Assembly (NCBI RefSeq): GCF_025699125.1
Contig: NZ_JAILWC010000002.1
Span: 248,001-312,000 of the forward strand
Direction of reading: 5' to 3'
DNA: 64,000 nt
From: Nitrosopumilus sp.
Lineage (GTDB): Archaea > Thermoproteota > Nitrososphaeria > Nitrososphaerales > Nitrosopumilaceae
This document shows positions 1-9,290 of the stretch, piece after piece. The notes beneath the pieces were generated by a model, which ran no database searches, was not told where the DNA came from, and saw only the letters and a program-made list of their open reading frames with translations. The first letter of the stretch is position 1. Every line of letters starts with the position of its first letter. The position numbers and the translations under genes were made by a program.

Positions 1-89
1 ATTATAATTTGAAATCAGCGATTGGAAAATTTGAGAAATTATTGAATGATTTCAAATTTGGAACAGCAAAAGAAGTATTAGCAATTTAG
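1..89 (+). CDS. C-terminal end of an unidentified protein (5' cut by window)
   Basis: An open frame enters from the left edge and stops with TAG at 87-89. The visible 28 codons encode a lysine-rich, helix-like tail ending KEVLAI. Nothing identifies the family. It runs toward the nonulosonate operon on the opposite strand, with an 80-base AT-rich gap between the two stops, so it is probably the last gene of a neighbouring unit of the same glycan locus. Confidence 0.45.
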   Translation, partial: YNLKSAIGKFEKLLNDFKFGTAKEVLAI

Positions 90-167
90 AGTATTTTTTA
101 ATAGCAGTTATCCATTTGACTAAATTAAAAAACACATATTGAAAATCAGATTGGAGAATAATTTCAA

Positions 168-1040
168 TTAGTCAGAATGATTAATTGTGTATTCTAAGCC
201 AGTCTGAATATCAATTTTGGGGTTAAAGTTTAGGATTTTTTTTGCTTTTGTGTTATCAGCCCAAATACATTTTTCATCAGGTATTTCTGAACTGTATTTA
301 ACAGTAATTTTTGTTTTAGTGATTTGTTCAACTATTGAAATTAATTCTTTGATTGAATAACATTTTCCAGAAGAAATATTGAAAATATTAAATCCATCTA
401 ACTTATGATTAATTACATTTAAAATACAATCAATAGCATCATCAACGTAGAGCATGTCACGTTGTTGTTTTCCTTGATTATAACAAATTGGAATGATGGT
501 TTTGTCCTTTGTAGAGTTTATAATTTTGCTTAGAAATCCATTATTTTTAGTTGGACCATAGATTCCTGCAAAACGTAAAACAGTAACATTAATTCCATGC
601 ATTTCTGAAAAATATTTGTACATTTGTTCAGTGAGTAATTTTATCATCCCATATGATGACTTTGGTTTTAATGGATCAGTTTCTTGTGAAGGTCTTTTCA
701 AATTTTCTCCATATACATTAATGGAAGAAGCTAAAATTATTTGCTTTATTTTTTTGTCAATACAAGAATTTAGTAAGTTCAGACCTCCAAGTATGTTTGA
801 ATTAATATAATCAGATTCATTTGGAGTCAGTTGTCCCAACAAATTAACTATTGTTTCATTCTCACGTATTTTATTTAGAAAAGAATTTGTGTATAAAATA
901 TTTCCCTTGAATGTTTCAGCAGTAGTTTGTAAATTTGAATTATGAATCATCATTCTTACAGAATTATTTTTTTCGATTTTTTTAAGAAGTGATTTTCCAA
1001 GAAAACCAGCTCCACCAAATAATAATATATTTTGAGTCAT
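168..1040 (-). CDS. NAD-dependent sugar epimerase/dehydratase
   Basis: Extended short-chain dehydrogenase of 290 residues. The N-terminal Rossmann loop GGAGFLG binds NAD(P), and the catalytic tyrosine and lysine are in YGMIK after the SSINVYG segment, as in UDP-glucose 4-epimerase relatives. The C-terminal half carries the usual RDMLYVDD motif of sugar-nucleotide epimerases. It is the last gene of a four-gene minus-strand operon (dehydratase, NeuB, NeuC, this gene) and starts 1 base after the NeuC-like stop, so it probably acts on a nucleotide sugar of that pathway. The exact substrate cannot be read from the sequence. Confidence 0.85.
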   Translation of the reverse strand: MTQNILLFGGAGFLGKSLLKKIEKNNSVRMMIHNSNLQTTAETFKGNILYTNSFLNKIRENETIVNLLGQLTPNESDYINSNILGGLNLLNSCIDKKIKQIILASSINVYGENLKRPSQETDPLKPKSSYGMIKLLTEQMYKYFSEMHGINVTVLRFAGIYGPTKNNGFLSKIINSTKDKTIIPICYNQGKQQRDMLYVDDAIDCILNVINHKLDGFNIFNISSGKCYSIKELISIVEQITKTKITVKYSSEIPDEKCIWADNTKAKKILNFNPKIDIQTGLEYTINHSD

Positions 1041-1041
1041 A

Positions 1042-2184
1042 TTAATAGAAAAGTTGTTTTTGTATAGGGATTTTTTTGATATCTAAGTTTTCTAGTAATT
1101 TCACAATTTTTTTTGCAGAATGACCTTCTCCATACAGACTTTTTGTTTTCTTACACTTTTCTAAAAATTGTTTATCATAAATTGCTTTTATTATTACTTT
1201 TTTAATTTTATTTTTATCATAATCTACATCTATGACACTTGATGATTGAAGTCTTTTAGATTGTCTACTGCCAATATCGATAGAGGGTACATGTAAAAAA
1301 GGGGCTTCCATTATTCCGCTGCTAGAGTTACCTACCAACACAGAAGAGTTTTTGAGTAAATTTATGTACTTTTCAAAGCTTAGTGTAGAATATTGTTTGA
1401 TTTTAGAATGTTTGATGATTTGAGAAATTTGTTTTGATCCAGCATCTGCATTTCCATAAATTAAAATTGCTTGAACATTCAATTCTTTTACCGCATCCAA
1501 TGTTTTTCTAAAATTTTTTTGGATTGAATCTAATTCCGTAGTAACTGTGTGCTGAAGAATCAATACTAGAGGCTTAGATAAATCAATATCAAATTCTTTT
1601 TCTAGTTCATGTTTAGGGATTTTTTTCACTGTTCTAATACTATCAAGAGAGGGATTTCCTACAACATGAACATATTTTGGATTTTCGCCCATTCTGATTA
1701 TTCGTCTAGCAGCAGATGAATTGGTGACATAGTGAATATGCGCAAATCTTGTAGTAGCATGTCTGATAGGATCATCAATTGTACCACTAACTTCACCACC
1801 TTCAATATGAATTACAATTTTATTCATATGAGCTCCAATAATTGCAGATGCAAAGTTTGCACCTATATCAAATCCAGATAATATGATATCAGGATTTAAT
1901 TTTTTAACAAGTTTAGATAATTCAATAATTGATTTTCCAAATGCAGATACCATTTCAAACCCAGTATCATCTTTTTTTCTAGAGTACATTTGAAACTTTG
2001 CAGTAATTTTAAAACCATCTTTTTTGATATCTTTCAAGGTGTTTCCATGCTCTTTTAACAAATGACTTCCTGTAACAATCAAAAAATAATCTAATTTTGA
2101 GGAATTTTCAATTTCTTTTATAACAGGCCTGAATTTGGAGTAATCTGCACGCCTCTCAGTAACAATTAAAATTTTTTTTTTCAA
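1042..2184 (-). CDS. neuC: UDP-N-acetylglucosamine 2-epimerase, hydrolysing (NeuC/LegG-like)
   Basis: 380 residues with the GT-B-like fold signature of hydrolysing UDP-HexNAc 2-epimerases. The N-terminus ILIVTERRADYSKFRPV is typical of NeuC/LegG, with HIEGGEVSGTIDDPIRHA in the middle and the UDP-binding GNSSSGIMEAP near residue 287. These enzymes release UDP and give the free 2-epimerised hexosamine (ManNAc or its 4-amino-6-deoxy analogue) used by NeuB. Its start overlaps the NeuB-like stop by 4 bases (ATGA type), so the two are translationally coupled. NeuC and LegG cannot be told apart by eye; the upstream 4,6-dehydratase favours a legionaminic-type substrate. Confidence 0.9.
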   Translation of the reverse strand: MKKKILIVTERRADYSKFRPVIKEIENSSKLDYFLIVTGSHLLKEHGNTLKDIKKDGFKITAKFQMYSRKKDDTGFEMVSAFGKSIIELSKLVKKLNPDIILSGFDIGANFASAIIGAHMNKIVIHIEGGEVSGTIDDPIRHATTRFAHIHYVTNSSAARRIIRMGENPKYVHVVGNPSLDSIRTVKKIPKHELEKEFDIDLSKPLVLILQHTVTTELDSIQKNFRKTLDAVKELNVQAILIYGNADAGSKQISQIIKHSKIKQYSTLSFEKYINLLKNSSVLVGNSSSGIMEAPFLHVPSIDIGSRQSKRLQSSSVIDVDYDKNKIKKVIIKAIYDKQFLEKCKKTKSLYGEGHSAKKIVKLLENLDIKKIPIQKQLFY

Positions 2185-3242
2185 TATGCATCCTTTTTTG
2201 ATAATTGAACATTCTTTGGAATATTTCTTTTTGCTAATTTTCCTATGATTTTATAATAATCGCGTGATGGAATATCACCTGTTGCAGGTCGTTTAGTAGT
2301 AATATTTTTTTCTGAAAATTTTTCACCTATTGATATGTTTTTTAACGACACAACAGACTCTCTTGCAAATTTTAAAATAGGTTTTTCTTTTGAAAAAATT
2401 TTTTTTGAATTTCCTAATGCAAGTTTAACTGCTCTACAACCCTTAACTAATTCTGAAAATTCATTTGGTTCTAAGGATAGTTTTTGATCTGGTCCTGGTA
2501 AATTCTTGTTTAATGTAAAATGTTTTTCGATTAAACAAGCTCCTTTTGCAACAGCACCTAAAGCAGTATAAATTCCAGGAGAGTGATCTGAAAGACCAAT
2601 AGGAATGTTGAATAATTTTTGAAATTTTTCAATAACACCTAGATTGACATCCTTATAATCTGAGGGATAAATTGAGGTAGTTTGTAATAAAATAATTGGG
2701 ATATGTCGTTTTTTAAAAAAGGAAACACTTTCTTTAATTTCCTTTAGTTCAGACATTCCTGAGGATAAAATAACCGGTTTTTTAGTATCAGCTATTCTTT
2801 TTAATAAAGGAAAATTTGTCAATTCTCCTGAACCAATTTTATATGCAGGTACATTGATTTTTTCTAACCGATCAACAGCTTCTACGGAAAACGGAGTAGA
2901 AAGAAATAGAATCTTTTTTTTCTTACAATATTGTTGAATTTTTGCTTCTTCTTTTTCTGAAAGTTCACTATTTTTGATGATATTCCATAAGGTTTTTTTT
3001 GAGATATTCCCAGGTTTGATATTAGATTTTATCATTTCTTTGTCCGTGATATGTGTTTGAAATTTAATACAATCAGCACCAGTCATTTTTGCAGAATCAA
3101 TCATTTTTTTTGCTAGTTTGAATGATCCATTATGATTTATTCCAGCTTCTGCTATTACAAAAATGGAATTTTTATCCCCAATCAAATAATTACCGATTTT
3201 AATTTGTTTCAATTCAATTAATGATAGTTTTGAATTATCCAC
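2181..3242 (-). CDS. neuB: N-acetylneuraminate/legionaminate synthase (NeuB family) with SAF domain
   Basis: 353 residues. The NeuB TIM barrel begins with FVIAEAGINHNGS and continues with KFQTH and GLSDHSPG, residues that bind PEP, metal and the amino sugar. A C-terminal antifreeze-like SAF domain follows from about residue 290 (RESVVSLKNI to the end). The enzyme condenses PEP with a 2-acetamido hexose to give a nine-carbon nonulosonic acid. Length is normal for the family. It overlaps the preceding dehydratase by 25 bases and the following NeuC by 4 bases. A second, much shorter NeuB-like protein lies at 29913-30644. Confidence 0.92.
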   Translation of the reverse strand: MDNSKLSLIELKQIKIGNYLIGDKNSIFVIAEAGINHNGSFKLAKKMIDSAKMTGADCIKFQTHITDKEMIKSNIKPGNISKKTLWNIIKNSELSEKEEAKIQQYCKKKKILFLSTPFSVEAVDRLEKINVPAYKIGSGELTNFPLLKRIADTKKPVILSSGMSELKEIKESVSFFKKRHIPIILLQTTSIYPSDYKDVNLGVIEKFQKLFNIPIGLSDHSPGIYTALGAVAKGACLIEKHFTLNKNLPGPDQKLSLEPNEFSELVKGCRAVKLALGNSKKIFSKEKPILKFARESVVSLKNISIGEKFSEKNITTKRPATGDIPSRDYYKIIGKLAKRNIPKNVQLSKKDAY

Positions 3243-4087
3243 ATATCATCTTTTTCTTGTGAAATCTTTTTTTCATCATCAGTGATCAGAATCTCTTGTA
3301 GTTTTTCACCCTGTCTAAGACCTATTACTTTGTAATTTTTAGAAATTTTTAGTGCTAAATCTTTAATATTAAATAAGTTCATTTTTGGGACAAAAATTTC
3401 TCCACGATTAACTTTTGTTATGCATTTAAAAATAAATTCTACAGCTTCTTCCATGTGAAAAAAATATCGATTCATTTTAGGATCAGTGATTGTTAAAGAT
3501 TGATTATTCTCAACCTGTTCTTTCCAAACTTCAAAAACATTTCCTCGTGTTTCAATAATATTTCCTAAACGAACTGTAGCAAATTTTGTAGTGAGGATGT
3601 GAGGTCCAGCCCAGTTTGTCAAACGTTCTCCTAATTGTTTTGTATTTCCATATAGTGTTGAAGACTCAGCAACCTTATCGGTGCTTATGTTGATAAATAT
3701 TTTGGGTTTGTTTTTTATAACAGATTTGATCATATTGATAGTTCCATTAACATTGACATCAATGGTATCAATAGGATTGTATTCAGTGATTTCAATATTT
3801 TTTAGCGCTGCAGTATGAATTACAACATCTACACCAAATCCTGCTAATTCAATTCTGTCTTTATCAAGAATTGTTCCCAATAGGAATCTTACTCTAGGAT
3901 CAGTTAAAGAACGCTTTAGTTTGAATAATGCATGCTCATTATTGTCAAAAACCCGAATTGATTTTACAGGATAATTTAGTAATTCTTTGGCTATTGCAGA
4001 ACCCAGACTCCCAGCACCACCAGTAATCAAAACTACCTTATTTTTGAGTAATTTTGAAAGTTGTGTTTTATTTACAGTTTTTTTCAT
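3218..4087 (-). CDS. UDP-HexNAc 4,6-dehydratase-like protein (LegB/PseB/CapD family)
   Basis: 289-residue polysaccharide-biosynthesis dehydratase. Seen are the NAD loop TGGAGSLGSA, the HTAALK segment typical of the FlaA1/CapD/PseB family, ISTDK followed by YGNTK with the catalytic tyrosine and lysine, and DPKMNRYFF. The family makes UDP-4-keto-6-deoxy-HexNAc, the first step toward legionaminic or pseudaminic acid. It is the first gene of the minus-strand operon with NeuB and NeuC. A clearly related but distinct homologue with more canonical PseB motifs is at 28409-29404. No aminotransferase is next to this copy. Confidence 0.82.
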   Translation of the reverse strand: MKKTVNKTQLSKLLKNKVVLITGGAGSLGSAIAKELLNYPVKSIRVFDNNEHALFKLKRSLTDPRVRFLLGTILDKDRIELAGFGVDVVIHTAALKNIEITEYNPIDTIDVNVNGTINMIKSVIKNKPKIFINISTDKVAESSTLYGNTKQLGERLTNWAGPHILTTKFATVRLGNIIETRGNVFEVWKEQVENNQSLTITDPKMNRYFFHMEEAVEFIFKCITKVNRGEIFVPKMNLFNIKDLALKISKNYKVIGLRQGEKLQEILITDDEKKISQEKDDMWIIQNYH

Positions 4088-4238
4088 TTTTTAACCTCTA
4101 ATCTTTATTTAGAATATAATGATATTTTTATACATTCAACAAATAAGTCATTCTTTTCTGTTCAATTTCACCATGAAAAATTATTTTCCATCAATACCAA
4201 ATCAAAATTTTTATACTCTGTCAAGCAGGATTTGATGC

Positions 4239-5168
4239 TTGACAGATTCATTGGAATTAAAATTGAGAAATTTTTTAAATCTGTATTGGTTGCGGCCTGA
4301 AAATGGGTTAATTACTCCATTTAAGAGTAAAGCATTTGAAAATCTTAAGTTTGAATCACCTTCATTAGATCTTAGTTGTGGAGATGGTTTGTTTATGGCG
4401 ATCCATCTAGGAGCTATTTTTGAGAATGATTTTGATTATTTTAAATCAACAAAAGCAAAAGATTTCAGCCATGATAAAATGGTAGATATTTTTGATGATT
4501 TTAATGAAAATTATAATGTGGAATTTGTCAAGAGGCCTAAAATAAAAATAGATTATGGTTCAGATTGGAAACAAGCATTATTAGATAAAGCTGAAAAACT
4601 GGATTTGTATAAGAAATTAGTCTTGCACGACAATAATCAATTGCCATTACCTTTTGAAGATAATTACTTTAAGACAATTTACAGTAATTCTGTGTATTGG
4701 GTCAAACAACCTGAAAAATTAGTTTCAGATATTTATAGAATAACTAGCCCTGGTGGGATGTGTTCATTAGAGGTATTAACTCCGCATCGTTATGAAATTT
4801 TATATCAATTAGAAAAAGTTCTTTCTCCCACTGCAATTTCAATATTAGATAGAAAGCGTAGGGAAAATACGCCGGGATTAAAGGAATTATCAGAATGGAA
4901 AGAGATTATGCAGAATGCAGGTTTTGAGATTGTTGAGATAAAATCTGTATATCCACATAAAATTTTAATGGACATATGGAATATTGGATTACGTCCAATA
5001 TCACATTTACTTATTCAAATGTCAGATTCGTTAGAATCTGAAAAACGTCAAAAAATCAAACAAGAGTGGGTAGAAATTTTTTATGAGTTATTTAAGCCTC
5101 TGCTAACAATTGGTGAATCGTATTCTTTAGAAAATGCACCTTATCTATCTTTTCTTCTTAAAAAATAA
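4239..5168 (+). CDS. SAM-dependent methyltransferase
   Basis: 309 residues of class I methyltransferase. Motif I is LDLSCGDG near residue 44, and the acidic/aromatic FEDNYFKTIYSNSVYWV segment is like Methyltransf_11. There is a TTG start; the nearby ATG at 4235 is in another frame. An insertion of about 60 residues separates motif I from the rest of the core. It stands alone between the nonulosonate operon (divergent) and the CMAH-like gene, so it may methylate a sugar or lipid-linked intermediate of the glycan pathway. The substrate is unknown. Confidence 0.75.
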   Translation: MTDSLELKLRNFLNLYWLRPENGLITPFKSKAFENLKFESPSLDLSCGDGLFMAIHLGAIFENDFDYFKSTKAKDFSHDKMVDIFDDFNENYNVEFVKRPKIKIDYGSDWKQALLDKAEKLDLYKKLVLHDNNQLPLPFEDNYFKTIYSNSVYWVKQPEKLVSDIYRITSPGGMCSLEVLTPHRYEILYQLEKVLSPTAISILDRKRRENTPGLKELSEWKEIMQNAGFEIVEIKSVYPHKILMDIWNIGLRPISHLLIQMSDSLESEKRQKIKQEWVEIFYELFKPLLTIGESYSLENAPYLSFLLKK

Positions 5169-5204
5169 TCAACAATGAAATTAAAATTGGAATTTGACTC
5201 TAAG

Positions 5205-5214
5205 TTTATATAAA
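5205..5214 (+). promoter_or_regulatory. TATA box of the CMAH-like gene
   Basis: TTTATATAAA lies 25 bases before the start codon at 5239, the spacing expected for an archaeal TATA box and a transcript with almost no leader. This suggests the Rieske/MBL gene has its own promoter. Confidence 0.55.
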
Positions 5215-5238
5215 TTTTTTAACGTAAAATAATAGTTC

Positions 5239-7074
5239 ATGGAATATAAAATCGGAGATGCAAATATTCTTGAAAAATTACCTGTTGCAATTGAAATCGA
5301 TGGAAGACCATATATTTTATCAAAGAAAGATAATTCTTTACCTATTTTATTTAGTGCGATATGTCCACATCAAAGCGGAATTGTTTCAGAATTAAAAAAA
5401 GAAGTGTTAAGATGTCCTAATCATGGATGGGAATATGATCCTTGTAATGGGAAAGCAACAAATGTTCCAGATAAATGTCTACAAACTTTTCAAGTAAAAA
5501 TTGAAAATGATGAGCTTTATGTGAATTTACCTTTCAATAAAACAAACAAAAGAATATTTGATAATGGTCCAAAAATTCCTCCTAAAATTACCATTGTAGG
5601 AGCTGCAGGTTTATTATTTGAATGGAATGGATTCAATATTTTATCAGATCCTTGGATTGAGGGTCCATGTATGCTTGGAGGATGGACAAATTATCCACCA
5701 CCAGGAATCAAAGTGGGAGACTTGCCTAAAATAGATGTTATTTGGATTTCTCATGAGCATTCTGACCATTATCATGAACCAACGCTTTCACAATTGGATA
5801 AAAACATTCCAGTTTATGTTACAAAATTTGATGATGGTAGATTAGCTAAACGTATACAAAAATTAGGATTCACAAATGTCATACAAATCAAGACAGGTGA
5901 ACCAATTAAAATTACAAACGAAATTGAGTTGATTTCATTTAAATCTGGAAGTATATGGAATGATAGTATTTCATATTGGAAATTTGGAAATTTTACAATT
6001 CTAAATTGTAATGACGCAGGATTTAATTGGAAAATAAAAGATACAGTAGGTGAGGTAGACTTAGTTTGTCAACAATTTACAGGTCCTACTAGTAGTTATC
6101 CAGTAGCATGGAATCATTTAGACAATAAACAAAAAAATCAGATTTTGATTAGACAAAATAATGGAATGTTAAAAATGATGGAAAATGTCGCAGAAGTATG
6201 TAATGCAAAATACATATTGCCATTTGCAAATTTTTTTGAGCTTGGAAATCCTGAACATCTAAAATATATGAAAATTCAAAGAAAAAATTCGTTAGAAGCA
6301 GTTGTGAAATTTTTTAAAAATAAGAATGTCAAAGTATTAGATTTGATACCAGGTGAGTCTTGGGATGGAATTACTGGAAAAATGATTAGGCGTCCAGAAC
6401 GTGAAAAATTCTTTAATGAAGAGTTTATGTTCAAATATTTACATGATACTTGTGAATTAGAGAGAGAATTTGGATATAAGCCAACAAAATTTGACATGAC
6501 GCATGATGATATAAAAAAATATTTTGAACTATTTAGTGGTTCAAAATTAGCTAAAGATGTAGGAACATATTCAGTTTCATTTACAATTGAAAATGAAAAA
6601 CCACTTCATGGATTAATTTCTTTTAAAGATGGAAATGTAAACTATGAATCTATTTTAGAACCTAAAGATGCAGATATGCAAATGTCATGCCCAGGAGGAA
6701 TCGTACAAGAAGTAATAAAAAAGGATTTGTCATGGGATGAAGCATTTAATGGATTTTGGTGTACATTTTCTAGAAAACCAGACGTATACAATATTCACTT
6801 TTGGAAATTATTGTATGCACCTTGGAGAGCTAGGCCAGATTATGTTGAACAAAAGGATCTAGAATTTTCCAAAACAGTAACAGATATGTCAATAGCAGAC
6901 ATTATTGAAAAAGGTGGATTAACTGCAACAAAAATTTTTGAAAAATATGGATTATTCTGTACAGGATGTCAACCTGGAATGGGTGAAAGTGTTGAAGAGG
7001 GATGTAAATTACACGGTATTTCAGATAAAAAAACAAGAGAATTAGTTGATGAATTAAACTTATTAGAAATTTAA
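5239..7074 (+). CDS. Rieske + metallo-beta-lactamase-fold protein resembling CMP-sialic acid hydroxylase (CMAH), with C-terminal DUF1858
   Basis: 611 residues. Residues 1-105 form a Rieske domain with the full [2Fe-2S] ligand set: C42-P-H44 and C59-P-N-H62. Residues about 120-380 are a metallo-beta-lactamase-like fold with H172-E-H174-S-D176-H177 and a later aspartate (D259) in LNCNDAG. Residues about 400-540 form an extra domain that looks SCP2-like to me (weak). Residues about 545-611 are a DUF1858-type module with FCTGC, as found next to redox clusters. Rieske plus MBL-like fold is the architecture of vertebrate CMAH, which hydroxylates CMP-Neu5Ac to CMP-Neu5Gc. The gene converges on and overlaps by 4 bases a CMP-nonulosonate synthetase, which supports a CMP-nonulosonate substrate. 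The activity is inferred; another Rieske oxygenase role is possible. Confidence 0.75.
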   Translation: MEYKIGDANILEKLPVAIEIDGRPYILSKKDNSLPILFSAICPHQSGIVSELKKEVLRCPNHGWEYDPCNGKATNVPDKCLQTFQVKIENDELYVNLPFNKTNKRIFDNGPKIPPKITIVGAAGLLFEWNGFNILSDPWIEGPCMLGGWTNYPPPGIKVGDLPKIDVIWISHEHSDHYHEPTLSQLDKNIPVYVTKFDDGRLAKRIQKLGFTNVIQIKTGEPIKITNEIELISFKSGSIWNDSISYWKFGNFTILNCNDAGFNWKIKDTVGEVDLVCQQFTGPTSSYPVAWNHLDNKQKNQILIRQNNGMLKMMENVAEVCNAKYILPFANFFELGNPEHLKYMKIQRKNSLEAVVKFFKNKNVKVLDLIPGESWDGITGKMIRRPEREKFFNEEFMFKYLHDTCELEREFGYKPTKFDMTHDDIKKYFELFSGSKLAKDVGTYSVSFTIENEKPLHGLISFKDGNVNYESILEPKDADMQMSCPGGIVQEVIKKDLSWDEAFNGFWCTFSRKPDVYNIHFWKLLYAPWRARPDYVEQKDLEFSKTVTDMSIADIIEKGGLTATKIFEKYGLFCTGCQPGMGESVEEGCKLHGISDKKTRELVDELNLLEI

Positions 7075-7772
7075 AATTCTTTAAACAATTTTTTTTGTAT
7101 AATCATTTCAACTGTTTTAAATTCCAATTCAGTATCTATCATAATTCCAGTTTCTGGAGGAATTTCGTAAGGAAGGATTTTTGGCAAAATAATTTTTTTA
7201 TATTTTAAAAATTTTTCGACATTAAAAGTATCCAATCCAGTCATTTGATAAATAGGAGGAGCTTCTTGCCTACTTCTAGGTCGATTTCCTTTAGTTTTGC
7301 TCAATTTTAGAAATCCATGTGAATTTAATTCAAACATATTAAAATAAGGATTAAAGTGTTGACGGTAAACTCCAAAAACTGCGTGTGGTTTTTTTTCCTC
7401 TAGTAATTTTATAGTATTTTCCATATCAATATTTCTAATGAATGGGGCGGTACAATCCCGTAAAACAAGTGTTTCAAAATCATATCCAAGCGAAAATAAC
7501 TTTTTAATTCCATGGAACAAAACCGGTGCAAATCCAATTTGGCTTGTTGCTAAATGTTTAGGACGTGAGAATGGAACCTCTGCGCCAGATTTTTTTGCAA
7601 TAGAAGCAATTTCTTTATCTTCAGTTGAAACAAAAACATGACTAAATAATTTTGATTTTAAGGCAGATTGTATAGTATATGCAATCAGAGGTTTACCTGC
7701 AATTTTTCGTATATTTTTTCTTGGAACACCTTTTGAGCCACCACGAGCGCCAATAAAGCAGATAGGTTTCAT
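7071..7772 (-). CDS. neuA: Acylneuraminate cytidylyltransferase (CMP-nonulosonate synthetase, NeuA/LegF-like)
   Basis: 233 residues. The N-terminal nucleotide loop IGARGGSKGVPRKNIR and the downstream PLIAYTI and FVSTED segments are those of NeuA-type CMP-sugar synthetases. It activates the product of the NeuB reaction with CTP so that glycosyltransferases can use it. The gene converges on the CMAH-like gene with a 4-base overlap and sits 9 bases after the KpsC/S-like gene, with which it is probably cotranscribed. A second cytidylyltransferase of the different SpsF/PseF type is at 31720-32514, which suggests two separate CMP-nonulosonates. Confidence 0.92.
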   Translation of the reverse strand: MKPICFIGARGGSKGVPRKNIRKIAGKPLIAYTIQSALKSKLFSHVFVSTEDKEIASIAKKSGAEVPFSRPKHLATSQIGFAPVLFHGIKKLFSLGYDFETLVLRDCTAPFIRNIDMENTIKLLEEKKPHAVFGVYRQHFNPYFNMFELNSHGFLKLSKTKGNRPRSRQEAPPIYQMTGLDTFNVEKFLKYKKIILPKILPYEIPPETGIMIDTELEFKTVEMIIQKKLFKEF

Positions 7773-7781
7773 TTTTATTGA

Positions 7782-9290
7782 TTAATTTGATTCCTTAAAT
7801 TGTTTTATTTTCTTTTCAAATTCTGAAGATAATGAATCAATTTGAGTTTGATGTTGGAATATAAAATCTTCCATTTTTTTTATTGGTATTTCCACATCAG
7901 CTAAAATACTTCCATAATAAAAATAATCATGTTCTTTCATTTCAAAATCTAGTAAATCAAAATCAAAGGAATTTTTATCTAAAAGGATGAGATATTTGTC
8001 CAAGTCTGAGGAATTAACATTTTTCTTTAACGAAAGACGAATGGTTTTTGACAAATCATGTATTGATGAAACTTTTTCAACTGATGGTAAAATGGCATAC
8101 CCAAGATCGGAGAAAATTATTGAAGGTTTTCCATAAAATGCAGCATCAAGGCCTGCTGTTCCGCCTATAGTAATGACTAAGGAACAATTATTGTATAATT
8201 TTTCAGTTGGATATGATGGATGAATCAAAGTAACATTTGGAATTTCCATTATTTGTTTATAGTCAGATATAGAACGCCATCCTCTAATTTCTTGAGCAGG
8301 ATGCTCCTTCACATATAATCTGTATCCAATTGGGATAGATTTTGCAACATGACGAACATTTTCAATCTGGTTGGTGAAAAAAGGGGCAGAAATTAATAAA
8401 TTTCGTTCTTCATTATTAGACAATGCAAAATAAATAAAAGGTTCAGATAGTTCCAAATTTTGTTTTAAATTATTATTAACAAAATTTCTTCTATATTTTT
8501 TCTTTAAGGAAAAAATCACAGTATCAAAAAAAACACGCAGTTTGGTTCTTCCTGAATAAAAATAATGATTTCCAATGTTTGTATTCTTTGAAATCAAGAA
8601 AAATTGAATTGCGGCTTTGATTTTATTTAATTTGGAGCTAGAACGTTTTTTTACATAATTTTTTATCTGGCCAGAATAATTAAATGACTTTAGATAATTT
8701 TGTAATTCTGTAAAATCACGATTTTTTCCTTCAATGTCTTTTAGTGATTCAGTACTATCAAGATGTTGTGTTTCCTGCGATATTATACATTTTTTTCCTA
8801 TTCTAGACAAGTATAGATTCAAAACTTTAATCCCTTTTGCTTTGCATATTTCATAAAATAATTGATGATGATGTAAAGGAGGAACTTTTGTTATGAAAAA
8901 ATCAGGTTTAATTTCATCTAGAATTGATTCAAATAGCTTACATTCTTGAGATAAAATATTAAGAATTTCTTCTCTAGAAAACTTGTAGATTCTATTGAAA
9001 CGATAGAATATTCTTTCATTTATTGCTAAATTCCAAAGATCAACACCATATTTTTTTTCAAATTCTGATAGATAAGACATGTCTATATCTTTTTTATTTT
9101 TACTAAGATAATCATGGTAATACCAGACCTTCTTAAATGGAACAAATTTTTGTTCTTGGAAAAAATTTTTTGTTCTATTTGTTATGTCTATTATTGCATA
9201 AAGGTCATAGTCATTTTTTTTATGAAAATTATTTGCTACAAAGAACGGCAATAGAGTTTGATCTAACCAAAAAATTATTTTGTCTCCCAT
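7782..9290 (-). CDS. Capsule-polysaccharide-synthesis-like glycosyltransferase (KpsC/KpsS-like)
   Basis: 502 residues. The C-terminal third looks like the nucleotide-sugar-binding half of capsule polysaccharide proteins of the KpsC/KpsS type: YVKEHPAQE, then a segment ending SLVITIGGTAGLDAAFYGKPSI, with the glycine-rich turn and following acidic residues. In bacteria such proteins add Kdo linkers, and related GT-B enzymes add sialic acid. Here it lies just upstream of the CMP-nonulosonate synthetase in the same orientation, so a nonulosonate transferase role is reasonable but inferred. The N-terminal 230 residues are not recognised. It is divergent from the flippase gene. Confidence 0.65.
   Translation of the reverse strand: MGDKIIFWLDQTLLPFFVANNFHKKNDYDLYAIIDITNRTKNFFQEQKFVPFKKVWYYHDYLSKNKKDIDMSYLSEFEKKYGVDLWNLAINERIFYRFNRIYKFSREEILNILSQECKLFESILDEIKPDFFITKVPPLHHHQLFYEICKAKGIKVLNLYLSRIGKKCIISQETQHLDSTESLKDIEGKNRDFTELQNYLKSFNYSGQIKNYVKKRSSSKLNKIKAAIQFFLISKNTNIGNHYFYSGRTKLRVFFDTVIFSLKKKYRRNFVNNNLKQNLELSEPFIYFALSNNEERNLLISAPFFTNQIENVRHVAKSIPIGYRLYVKEHPAQEIRGWRSISDYKQIMEIPNVTLIHPSYPTEKLYNNCSLVITIGGTAGLDAAFYGKPSIIFSDLGYAILPSVEKVSSIHDLSKTIRLSLKKNVNSSDLDKYLILLDKNSFDFDLLDFEMKEHDYFYYGSILADVEIPIKKMEDFIFQHQTQIDSLSSEFEKKIKQFKESN

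Noticed and set aside
4061-4300. 79-codon open frame in the gap before the first methyltransferase
   Set aside because: It overlaps both neighbours and has a low-complexity Phe/Ser-rich product without a ribosome-binding site.
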